Source of the DNA: Mactromeris polynyma
Lineage: Eukaryota; Mollusca; Bivalvia; Venerida; Mactridae
DNA length: 64,000 nucleotides
Assembly: GCA_032209605.1 (NCBI GenBank)
Contig: JASFXZ010000010.1
Location: 8,143,385 to 8,207,384, forward strand
Direction: 5' to 3'
In this document: positions 11,709-22,745 of the stretch, one piece after another
How the letters are laid out: the number at the start of each line of letters is the position of its first letter
How positions within the stretch are numbered: the stretch's first letter is position 1
Made by a program: the position numbers and the translations under genes
The notes under the pieces: model-generated
The model's input: only the letters and a program-made list of their open reading frames with translations
What the model was told of the DNA's origin: nothing
Database searches by the model: none

Positions 11709-14536
11709 ATGGGAAAGGGAGACGGATCTGGAAATGGTGGAGGATGGGGGTCGGGACAGTATAAAGGAAAATTTGACCGTTTCTGGATCCCTGCTATGCC
11801 AATACCCATGGCGATTCTTTGTTGTATTCTAAACTTCCTTATTCCTGGACTCGGTGAGTATTGCAGTTACAGTCTGGTTACAATAGTCTCAGGTAGATAA
11901 CTTCGAGCCATTATCTTTCGAATGTAAATAAGCTGACGTCATATAGCGCAGTGTTGTTTTGTTCTCTATGTATAGAGCTTACACCAAATTTATTGGTCTA
12001 TTTCATTCACTTTTTTTTTTAAATTTCATTTCGTAAGCAAGAGAACTGTGTGCTGAGGTCGTTGTGTAAATGTACATATGTTTATGCAGTATAAACACGT
12101 GATATGGAAACCACTTAATTCTGTTCGACAATTAAAATAATTCCACGATGAATCGGGAGTATACAATACAAATAAAGTATTCACTCTGAGTCGGAATGTC
12201 CGTCTCTACAACCTTTTGAAATCAAGTAAAATATGAATTCACAAAATTTTCTTGAAAAATAAAGCTTGAGATGTCAAAAAGTCGATCGGGGTGGTGTAAT
12301 TAATGCAGTTAGTTTTATTTCAATATAGAATAATTGTATAGAGTGGTAGTTATACAATGGAAATTGCTATCGTCGTCTTGCATGCAATATTAAATTTAAA
12401 TTATTTTGATGAATGTGGCCAATTCACTGACACACGACTCCTAAACAAAAAGTTTTAAAGTGAAGAATTATTCCGCACAGTATTAATACATTCTAAAATA
12501 TTTAACTAAGTAAAGAGGAGAATTATAATGTCCCAAACAACATTTGAGCGCCGCTGTACGATTTACAACCTCTCCTTTCATTGACGTCATTTCCAGAAAT
12601 AAGTTCCTGCTTGTAGATAGTGTCCTCGCATGTTGCGTTTCATTGAAATGTCACTTACACGAAGAGGTTGTAAATCCGACAGCATTGCTCATTTATTCTG
12701 AATATAAATACTACATACATGTATGCGAGTGTTTTACACTGAAACAAACTATACTCTATTTTTTCAGGAACTGCTGTTGCTGGTCTGGCAGTGTTTTGTT
12801 GTTCAAGAAATGAAGATCTAGACAATGCACCTAGAGCAATCAGTTGTTTCACAAGTTGTGGTATAGGATTCTTACAACTTTTAACCACCCTCCTGTTATT
12901 TATTGGGTGGGTTTGGAGTTGTTTCTGGGGTGTCACCTTTATTATTATGAGTCGTAAGTATTTAGAATTACTGCGCATTACTGATCAAGTTTTCAAAATT
13001 GACAATACATTATCTCATAAATACAATAAGACTGGCTACTTGAAATAATATTTAATTTGTATTGGCATATGCGACACGTCATATACTAGTAAGGAAATTT
13101 AGACGGTGAAGAAGCTTCTATTAGAATAGAAACAGGACGTTTATGAAAACCTTGTGGAAAATGAAATGCATGTATTATTATACTGTAACTTATATGACAG
13201 TTTACAACACGTTGTCCTTTATTTTATCTGATATAACTCTGTGTCGATAAGCTTCAAAATCTGCAACAGTATTCTTAACACCAGTTTTTTTATGTAAGTA
13301 ATTTATTTCATACTTTATATTGTTGTTGCTTTAACTATAAACTAGAGGCAAGTGCTAATCAGTTCATCTACTGTCTGACAGAGATGATACTCGATGTTTA
13401 ACACACATTTTGTACTTATGCACGCTTGTGCGCGATACTTTCAGTTTCTTATCCAAAGTATTATCTTAATTAGTTTTTATACCAGGCCATGATTAGCATT
13501 TGTTTCTAATTTCTTATCATGCGTATTTGTAAGAGTATGCTTTGTGAATTATATGTTTTATGTCTCTTATAAATCTAGTTTAGAGTGGCTTTGTACTTTG
13601 TAAATTGTTTTCATTATAATTATGCATATACGTGTTATTTGTAGAAAGAAGAGACGTTAATAAACAAATATATATACATAAGTACTTTAATCAATCATAT
13701 ACTATTGGAGATCAATTATATATATATTATAAAAAATATTTCATGTCAAAAAAACTATCTGTAGATCATATAGGAAGATTAATTAATTAACAGTTATCAA
13801 AGACACACAATTCGTAAATTATACAGACAAAATGACAATACATTGTCTGGTTTCCTTTTGTTTAAGTAGTTCCTTTTTTGTATAAATGAGCAAGTACTTT
13901 CTTAATGTCTAAAGCCACTTCGTGTACTCCGCTAAGTGCGTGTCATATTAAATTCGTATTTCAATAAATGCTAATTTTGTTATTGGTGGCATAAAATATC
14001 AGTTATATTTCTATCTAGCGTCTTAAATTCCCGATAATCAATGAAGTGTTGTCAGTTTGAATGTAAATATAATTGTAAGCAACCCACACACAAGACTAGT
14101 AAAATGAAAATATAATTAAGATGATCCGTAAAAATGATTTTTCAAAGAAATATTTATTTCATTTCCAGTTGAATATTACCACAACAATCAAGTAGATGAC
14201 CATGACAGAGGTACAGCAACGGTACAACAAGTCCACACAACACACACGCTATATGAGCCTGGTTGCTCTACTCCCACTGCTGTCATAGTACAACCAACAC
14301 ACCTTCCATACAGGGTAGTACAACCAGGACATGCTTCTAAGACAGGACAAGGAAATGTCACCAGACAACCTCTCTCAGCTGCCGTTCTCAATACTGGAAA
14401 TATGCAAGCGAGCTTTGACCCGCCTCCGTATCCAGGCAACTATGGTGGTGTCATTCCTGGGCCTCTTCCTGCAGAACCACCTCCGGCGTATACTGAAACG
14501 CAGGAGAATCCACAGCAACCATATTCCTTATATTAA
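11709..14536 (+). CDS. SPEC3/Stum family membrane protein
   Basis: Three exons (11709-11853, 12768-12953, 14169-14536) join to 232 residues with consensus GT-AG borders (phases 1, 1). Residues 1-24 are Gly/Lys-rich. The core FWIPAMPIPMAILCCILNFL (25-44) plus IPGLG, a first hydrophobic segment ending in FCC, and a second (about 83-109) with GWVWSCFWG are the signature of the SPEC3/Stum domain. Known members are sea-urchin SPEC3 (ciliated ectoderm) and fly Stum (mechanosensory neurons). I infer a two-pass membrane protein, perhaps ciliary or sensory. The roughly 120-residue C-tail is Pro/Gln/Thr-rich and has two PPxY motifs (PPPYP at 195-199, PPPAY at 214-218), potential WW-domain (NEDD4-type ligase) docking sites. 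A MITE sits in intron 1. The start is chosen as the first ATG before the glycine-rich leader. Family is confident, function inferred. Confidence 0.9.
12546..12690. mobile_element. MITE, GAGC..ATTTACAACCTCT family, copy 1
   Basis: The left end GAGCGCCGCTGTACGATTTA continues CAACCTCT. The right end is its inverse (AGAGGTTGTAAATCCGACAG followed by CATTGCTC). It is 145 bp long, non-coding, and lies in intron 1 of the SPEC3-family gene about 80 bp upstream of exon 2. A second, longer copy is at 48842-49081. Confidence 0.75.
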
Positions 14537-15630
14537 GTACGAATGTTTACAGAATACGTTCTAGATTAGTACTATCAGAGCGATTTGTTTGAACAATTGC
14601 AACATCACTTTGCTCATGTTTTATACCAAAACTATGTACATTCCTCTGCATGATGAGTTGGACCATTACCCTGATCACACGTACCTGCTCAGTGTTTCGG
14701 TGACGCCTGCGGAATATAGAAGTTATTCAGGAACAGTAAATATGTTGACCTTTCATAAATGTGCCATGTTAGTTGTGCCATACAGTTCTTCAAGTAGAGT
14801 GCCATTTTAGTATTTTCTGTTACTAATCATTGAAAATAAGAATAGTCCATGCTTTTGCAAGCAACGATTTGGCTATGTAGATGTCAACAGAACGCGGTTT
14901 TATTACAATGTGAAATTCTCGCTGATGGCAATAATCATGGCAAACATATCGCTTCTACTGAGGAAATAAGAAACCAATCAGAAACCATTGAGTGATTTTT
15001 AAACTGAGCCGAAAATCTAGTAATTTCTAAATAGGTGGTTTGTGGAATACAGATCGTAATAAATCTAGCTAATTTGGTATATTGAGAAAATATACAATAT
15101 AGCATGTTATATTGCAATAAATTGTTATCATTCTGTTTCGCTGCTTGTTTTGTTTATATTTCGCTTGCACATATATACATAGACCGAATAAATTCAGCAT
15201 AAATGGTCAGTCTATAAATTGATAACATTAGTCAAATATTCATTAACCATTCTTTTCACGAGGTAGATCAGGCTGTACTCGTTGCAAAAATGACATGTTG
15301 TTCGAATTTCCCCGACATAATTAGAAAGGTATTCAAATTTTGATTCAGTCCCTAGGTCAAATACAGAATAGAGGAGTATGCATGCCTGACGCAAATCATG
15401 CGAGTGCGATGCAGGATTGATAGACAGACATGTTGATATGTAGATTCCATTCATGAAGCGGTAAAGCTACTCGGCACCTGAATCAAACAATTAAAATAGA
15501 GAACGAATGAAATTTGAAGTGTACAATTAGAAATATATTTACAATGATAAGGGAAATAACCATTGCGGTGAGTTCTCGCATTTTTTTCTGTGTTATCTCC
15601 ACTTTCCGATGATTAATTTAGTGAAAGCTG
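14537..15630. other. SPEC3 3' UTR and intergenic spacer
   Basis: No further gene seen. Candidate poly(A) signals AATAAA occur at 15116-15121 and 15187-15192; either could end the SPEC3 transcript. Not decidable from sequence alone. Confidence 0.35.
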
Positions 15631-15636
15631 ACCTAC

Positions 15637-15647
15637 AAAATGGCGGC
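15637..15647 (+). promoter_or_regulatory. YY1-type motif over the mL42 start codon
   Basis: AAAATGGCGGC matches the extended YY1 site (AAnATGGCGGC), and its ATG is the initiation codon. YY1 sites at the start of housekeeping and mitochondrial ribosomal protein genes are common in animals. The factor is inferred from the motif only. Confidence 0.5.
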
Positions 15648-18600
15648 GCCTGTGAGGAATGCCCTTCGAATTCCACTAAGTTATTCACGAGTTCGAATCT
15701 TACAAAGATGTAAGCATTGTATAGATATTTTTTGTAATACTTAACATCTGATCCATAGAAACTCTTTCTAAAAAGTAAAGTTTACCATGAAAATGCACTT
15801 CACTGTCGATTTGTAGCCAGTTTTCGCGATCTATCCAAATCTATTGGCAAAAATCCATATGACAACTTGACATTTTGTGGCGTTAAACGTTTTTCGTGTG
15901 ACTGAACGTCTTAATTGAGGTCCATCATATAGAAAAAAATAGACAAGGTCGAACATTCAACAGCCAACTGGCTATATGTACTGGTGTAACAGTGTCACAT
16001 TATAAATAATATATACTGGTTACTGCTGCAGGTTAGACAGTACACATGCTATATACCAAACATAGCTTTTGCAAGTCTCTCGGTTTAGTGTTGCAACAAT
16101 ACAATGTTGGATGTTATTGTGTGAATAAGTTTGGATTAGGCTGGTCTGCTTAATTATGCTGTATGTTTATTGTTTGATTATATCATAGATTTTCTTCATG
16201 AACTTTCACAGCTACATTGATACAATTATTGATAGCTTTATTGATAGATTTCTATATTTCCAGTTGCAGTTTGGAGTAGGCATTCCCATTCAGACAATAA
16301 GGCCAACGACACTGACCAGAATTTGAGGTATGATTATGAATAGTCCAAATATTAGGTCTTTAGGACTGTGTTGCAGTTTTTTGACTTGACAATGTTCACA
16401 CAACGTAAGTGTTGTAACTATAAACTAGAATGCGTCCATAGGACACAGATGCCCCCACTTGCAGCCTTTGTCAAAAAAGCAAATGCTATTATTCTGCTCA
16501 TTGTTTGTGAATGGATATCAAAATTACCAAGTGAACAACTGTACTGATTATGGTGATAAGTCAAGGGCCATAACTTTGCACTTAGTGGACACAGGCAAAC
16601 ACGAAACCCCAGGTGCACAACTATACAGGTTGGTGGACATTCCTGTATAGTTTGGTGAGTCAGAGTGTAGCTGATATACTGTTGGAGATATGCGCGACAC
16701 ATAATTGCACGCTCTGTATGCTATTTTTTCAATAAATCAAGGGCCATAACTTTGCACTTACTGCCACTGGGCTCACCAAATTATGAATCCCCAGGTGCAA
16801 TGTAACACATGCATGTAAACATTTCTGTAAAGTCTTATAACTCTGGCTCATATACTTTTGGAGATATGTGCGACACAATATTGCATACTCTGTACATAGG
16901 CTATATTTTAACTAAGTCAAGGGCCATAACTTTGCACTTACTGGGCACAGCCAAACATGAAACCCCAGGTGCACAACTACACATGCTGGTGAACATTCCT
17001 GCAAAGTTTAATGACTCTGGCTCATATACTTTTGGAGATATGAGTGTCACAAGATTGCATACTCTGTAGGCTATATTTTAATTAAGTCAAGGACCATAAC
17101 TCTGCACTTACTGGGCACAGCCAAACATGAAACCCCAGGTGCACAACTTCACATGCTGGTGAAAATTCCTGTAAACTTTAATGACTCCGGCTCACATTGT
17201 TTTAGAGATGTGAGTGACACAAGATTTTGTGACGGACAGACAGACAAGAGCAAATCTATATGACCCCCTTTTCAGAGTGGGGGCATAAAAAGTCAGATCA
17301 TCATATAATTTTCTGTGATTTGGGCGAGTAAATGAACATACCGGTTGGGGGAACATACAGAGCATGGTCTCTCATTGACCTATAACCCGCAATGGACATA
17401 CATGATAATGTATAATTTTTGCATTTACTGTTAAAGAATGGCAGTATGTTGGCAAGTGTGTATACATGTATCAGTTTGAAAACATTGTTGAATTGTGTTA
17501 AGTTTATTTTTTTCGAATTGACCTATGTTTAGCTATTAATAAGAGAGAGAAATTCACATCTTTAAAGATTAGCAACTTTTGTGCCAATTTAAAAATCAGA
17601 GAAAATTTTGAAGCTGTATTTTGAAATTGCAGGAATGGGATATTTATCACTATTCAGATGAAGTTTCAAATCTTCCCTTGTCCAATTTGCTTTGTGTTTT
17701 GATTTTTATTGGATATTGTGAAGTATGATGATAGTCGATTGCAAGTGTTGTTTGCCTGTTAATGTGAAGTAGTGCTATATAATGATAACATTTTTGCATT
17801 ACTAGGGTACCCAAAGTTGGAATGTCTGAAGATGGTCGTACATTGATTGGTTGGCATCCTGAACCAGAACATCCATATGAACACTCACTGGTAATATTAT
17901 TTTACTATACAATATTCACAAATTCAATAAATACTGTTTGTCTTAATTGCAATGAGTGTCTGTCTTTAAGTTTGTCATTGATAGCAAAGTTTCTTCCTAG
18001 AAGTTGGGGAGTTAAATGTCATCTATATCACAAATTATGTCCAATCCAGTGCATATATATAGAATATTTTGGTGAGCAAGAATGTCATTTCTTATCAAAA
18101 TTTGTTAAAAAAATGTTGCTTACATTCATTAATTTTATGGCATATTTTATGCCGCTTTAAATAAAACTTAAACAAACTTCAGTCATTTCTTACAGTGTTA
18201 TAATTTAAATAAAATGTAGGCACTAGATTCTTTATCAATAGATCATTTTACATTTAGAATTGTAAGTTATAATCTTGATCAGAAAAGTTGTGCAGGAAAC
18301 ATTAAGCCTTATTCTCCAACATTGAAAATAACTTGAAAATATTACTAAACTGCACACACTATTGTATCAATTTTCTACGACGATTTGAAATATACTTGGG
18401 ATGAAGTGCTGATAACAATAAGTCAGAAGTGACCTATGAATTATTGTTATCACTGCGTATTTATGTTTATACAAAGAATGCGTGTGTATTGATGGATAAG
18501 AACTTACAGGGCTCGCGCTGGCATTCGCCAATTGAGCCATTGGCTCAAGAAAACAAAAATTGGCTCAAGAAAAATCAAATTGGCTCAAATCGTCGAAAAG

Positions 18601-20455
18601 TATGACTTTCCAAATTTACCGTTGGCGAATGTTATATTCCACTCAATTTCGATGATAAATGCGGTTAAAAGCTGCTGAGACCAGTTCTCAATGTCTGTGT
18701 ATAACCTCGCGTACATATTAAAGGGCCCCAATTGATATCCTGTTTATCACACGTTCGTGTATAATGACATAATTATACACATGTTTACCAAAAACAATCG
18801 GAGGTGGAGTTTGTCGCCTGTCACAAAATCTCCTTTCGACCAATCAAATCACGTCCCGCGTACCCGACACGTGATAGACCTGTGAAGCGCATAATAATAA
18901 CAACACTGCAGAGAACTAAATTGGTCAAACACGAATACGCCGAAATATCGATTGATTAGACCAGTCAATGCGAATGACAGTCGGAGTCGGACATGTCCGG
19001 TATATTTTCAGTTTGACCGATAGAATTTCTGTTATAGTCGGACAAATTGTCCGATGAAAAATTTCAGTTATCACCGTTTATTTTCGGAAAATGGCTAAAG
19101 AAAAATCAAATAGTCGAAAAGCTGTCCCGTCGAAATGTATGAATTTCTTAATTTACCGTTGGCGAATGTTTTATTCCACTAAATTTTGATGATAAATGCG
19201 GTTAAAAACGGCTGAGACCGGTTCTCAATGTCTGTGATAACCATGCAATCACTTTCGTTTTCGTGTCTAGTATACGATAAAATCCGTACCGTACGGTCCG
19301 TAATGCCGTCCGCTCCGAATTTTACGAGGAATGAAAATTATTATGATAAATTCAGATAACTATTATTTTTGCCTGTATAAACTAATGATTTATGTCTCAT
19401 ACTCTGTGCTATGACTATTCACATATAATTTACATCACTGTAAGTTTAGTTTATGTTTCATTTGTGGCCTAGTTTTTATGTACAGTTGAGTGTTTTAAAA
19501 ATATATTGCTTCTTGCACGTGACTGTGACTTGTGTTTGGGAGTATACATTGTCTTCTTTTTTCAATTTGATTAATGAATACTTGATAATGAGATGTATTG
19601 TTTAAACTTTAATTACAAGAATAAAATAAACAAGAAATAAAATAACAGTGCTACAGTGAATCATCCTACAAGCTCTATTAGAAATGATTTGTAGACTTAA
19701 AGCAATTACAAAGAAACACTAAAAAGGATTACAGTGAAATAACAAAGTATTGGGGGGGGGGTTGAGACCACAAACTCCACTACCTATTTGTCGATTACGC
19801 GCTGTAATATAGCCCGCGAATTACTGAAACCTACCAGTTCCAAATTGGCTCAAGAAAAAAAAAAGCCAGCGCTAGCCCTGACTTAGCATAGAAATTGTTT
19901 TATATTTCAGCCCATAAGATATGATATGCAAGAGGCAAAAGATGGAACAATTTTGAAAGATTCAGTAGTTAGAAATTATATCACCAGATACAGATCCTCT
20001 GGCCCTAATTTACCCGAGCTTGCCAACATCACATTCACTACAAAACATAGATGGTTTCCTAAGTAAGTTCACTGTATTTAAGTCTTTAATACCATATGGA
20101 TTTTTTCTCTGCTGCATGCAAAAAACCTTACACAGGCACAATAGGGATATATTTCTATCTGATCTTAGAATCTTATTGTCCAGAAAATATGCTGTGTTTG
20201 GCCCAATTGTGGAAAATTATTTAACATACATTCTTATAATTGTTCATTGTACATTCATTTATACATGTAGCATTGTAATAAATGTGTTTTTTTTCCAACT
20301 TACATTGTATATAATATCAATATGTATTTATTAATTAATTTAAACAATTTCTCTTTTAGATGAAGCTCTATGCTCAAATGATTTTTATTTATGTTTTCAG
20401 ACCTGAGAAAAAATACAAGAAGAGGAACCCACCTAAGGGCAGGGAGGGTATTTAG
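15640..20455 (+). CDS. MRPL42: Mitochondrial large ribosomal subunit protein mL42
   Basis: Five exons (15640-15709, 16264-16327, 17806-17890, 19911-20062, 20401-20455) join in frame to 141 residues; human MRPL42 is 142. The first 33 residues are rich in Arg/Ser with no acidic residue, as in a mitochondrial targeting peptide. The diagnostic blocks are SEDGRTLIGWHPEPEHPYEH (residues 52-71), FTTKHRWFP near residue 120, and NPPKGRE at the end. The order, spacing and C-terminus match vertebrate MRPL42. The protein is a metazoan-specific component of the 39S mitochondrial subunit. The exon 2 acceptor could be 16264 or six bases later (16270); both keep the frame. Introns 2 and 3 contain well-bounded transposons. 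The gene faces KDM7 tail to tail. Poly(A) site unresolved (AATAAA at 21033-21038 is one candidate). Confidence 0.94.
16449..17286. mobile_element. MITE with internal tandem repeats, ATGCCCCCACT ends
   Basis: The inverted termini are ATGCCCCCACT (left, 16449) and AGTGGGGGCAT (right, ending 17286). Between them are about four diverged tandem copies of a roughly 165-190-bp unit containing CAAGGGCCATAACTTTGCAC, AAACATGAAACCCCAGGTGC and GGCTCATATACTTTTGGAGA, then GACGGACAGACAGACAAG. No transposase is present. It lies wholly within intron 2 of MRPL42. GGGGGCAT-ended elements of this type are, to my knowledge, frequent in bivalve genomes, which is one reason for the organism guess. Confidence 0.75.
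18507..19880. mobile_element. Non-autonomous hAT-like transposon, 1.37 kb
   Basis: The 16-bp terminal inverted repeats CAGGGCTCGCGCTGGC and GCCAGCGCTAGCCCTG differ at one position. They are flanked by a perfect 5-bp direct repeat ACTTA (18502-18506 and 19881-19885). CAGGGCT tips with a 5-bp target duplication are those of the hAT5 group. There is no transposase frame. Subterminal AATTGGCTCAAGAAAA repeats occur near both ends. An internal direct duplication of about 125 bp (about 18597-18710 and 19118-19246, sharing TTTACCGTTGGCGAATGTT and GATGATAAATGCGGTTAAAA) is visible. It sits in intron 3 of MRPL42, ending only 30 bp before exon 4. Confidence 0.85.
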
Positions 20456-22270
20456 CTTGAGTGGACACTTCATCTGCATCAGTTTTATATTGTGATTTGT
20501 AATACATATTGGGTTCTGTTTTATATGCCGTGGTATATACTAAAAGCTGTGTTGTTCAATTCTTTTTTCATTGATAAAAGTAAATGCACCATAACTTACT
20601 GTTGCCTTTTGTATTTTCAAACCATTACTTGTATATTAACTTGACAAGAATTACTTGTCATTCAGATGGCAGTGTAAACACAGTTTGTAAAGCAATAAGG
20701 CTTTGTTGAATAAGCAGCTTATTGTCAAAGTAGCAGTTTATTGTCAAAGTAAAAATGAGAAATATTTTTGGCTGGACTCGATATCTGACTAAAGCTAATG
20801 TAATACAAAAATGTATGTATGTTTAATGTACATGCTGTATCTTGAAACCACAATATGTTTTCTGCATGGACCAAGCCTTTGCTTGTCGGAAGCGGCTCGT
20901 AATGTCTCGCAAGCACATTTGATTCATGGAGCATACTGGGTCATATTAGGAACTTCGGATAATTATAGGAAAATTTGACTCACGGATGAAAGTCTCAGCT
21001 TGTGATGGATGAAAATTTTACTTTACTTTCGTAATAAATGAGCTTAGCTAGTTACAATATACTTAAGTTGAGGCAAGACGAGACTCCTTGCAATCAAAAC
21101 TTCGCTTAAAAACAAAACAAACAAGACAATTAGATTTGTATAATTTTAATCCAGCAGACTTGTCATGCCACCGAGATACAAATACAGCAAAATATTTACA
21201 ATTCTCTGTGTATGGCTATATACATTCATTTACAACTGCTATACACTATGTACAATTGCAGCATAATGCAAGGGAAATAACCATGACCTAACTTCAAGTA
21301 GCTCTGCAAATCAAGATATTTACCAAGTGCAGTGAAGTTGTGTAATTCAAACATAAATGCATGGACAATGAAGCTTTCAAATGAACAATGCATCTATTTA
21401 TGAAGAAACATTACATGTATTGCCAGACTTCCTTGTGAGTTTTAGCACATGCTCCAAAAAAAAACTTCATGAAAGCTAAGATTCCAAAAAAAACTTCATG
21501 AAATTAAATATGGCAACGCATAAAAAACAACCATTCCAATTCAACAAATATTAATAACCTGGAAAAAGTGGCATTAAATATTCAGTGCAAGATATTCAAG
21601 GGGCAGCATCAGGTTTTTTATCCGTACTTAAGTCCTCCAACCCCATTACACAGGAAAAAAAGGTCAACAATAAATTGAAAATGACTTGAAAAATACAAAT
21701 TTTGGCATGTTTGTTAGATTTGGTTGAACATAATTTCTTGAAAGATATGACACTGGCAGCAGAGACCACCAATACCTGAGCATAAAGACATCAAATATCT
21801 GCAATACAAAACAATATCTGGCATCCAACATTTTTGCAGAGCCTTAAACAAGTAAGATGTTACTGTAGAATAGGATAACTTCCATATCTGCACATAGGTA
21901 AAATCATTGAGAGGAATATATACATCAAAACTGTTCACATAAAGCTGCCACTGAAAAATAGACATACAAAACATAATACATGTATATTGCCATTGATTAA
22001 GACACAATTCTAATAGCAAAAGTATGGCATGATTCATAAAAAAAGTGTAAAAGCACATTCAGAAAATCACTTGAGACTGCTAGAATTACAAGAAATAATA
22101 TAAAAATATACATAGCAACATAGTTACATATAATTAACTTAATAACAATGCAAAAATAATGCCAGAAATAAAATTTCAGATCTAAAAATAATTAACAACA
22201 TTAATGATCATGTGCAAATATAAGTACTCACACCAGCAATTGATGCCCGTATGTACCAACAATACTGGTA
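20456..22270. other. Convergent intergenic region / possible 3' UTRs
   Basis: AT-rich sequence between the ends of MRPL42 (plus) and KDM7 (minus). It may include the 3' UTR of either gene. No coding exon or resolved repeat, apart from a short duplicated AAAAAAACTTCATGAAA near 21460-21500. Confidence 0.35.
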
Positions 22271-22415
22271 TTTACAATTAATTCATAATCTCAGTAACAA
22301 GTGTTTTCTTAGACACGCGTTTTACAATAATTAACAGTATCTTGCAAAAACACCCAGTCCCAAAATTGCAATTGTTAAGGTGCATCATCTGAGCTAATAC
22401 ATTAGAATTGAAAAC

Positions 22416-22745
22416 ATAGTTCCTACATCTACAATATTTACCTCCCTTGTTCTTAACTGTCGGCCATTTTGATCGCCAAAACTGATAAGACCATATAGGA
22501 GTAATTTCCAAATATGTGATAATTGAGAAAATACCAAGAGAATTTGCATGTGACAACCACTTTTTCTTCAACTTACTGAGCCAATTGCCCACATGAGCAT
22601 AATAAATAAGTTATTTCTTATATATCGAATTAGTTTATCATCGTTTACATAATATTCCCCAAAAACTTTAAGGAAATTTGCCTATCAAAATGGCAGACAA
22701 TTCAGAACAAGGGAGGTAAATATTGTAGATGTAGGAACTATGTAT
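22416..22745. repeat. 60-bp inverted duplication upstream of LINE
   Basis: A block of about 60 bp occurs at 22416-22480 and again, inverted, at 22681-22745 (shared core AGAACAAGGGAGGTAAATAT followed by TGTAGATGTAGGAACTA, and CAAAATGGC at the outer side). The arms flank about 200 bp. The right arm lies immediately 5' of the LINE reading frame. It might reflect 5' inversion during retrotransposition (twin priming) or an older foldback. Confidence 0.75.

Noticed and set aside
16809..17069. 86-codon plus frame in MRPL42 intron 2
   Set aside because: It lies inside the MITE's internal repeat and reappears in shifted form in the other repeat units.
22278..22592. 104-codon minus frame as LINE endonuclease in inverted orientation
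   Set aside because: Its translation has none of the endonuclease motifs; it merely overlaps the inverted 60-bp duplication.
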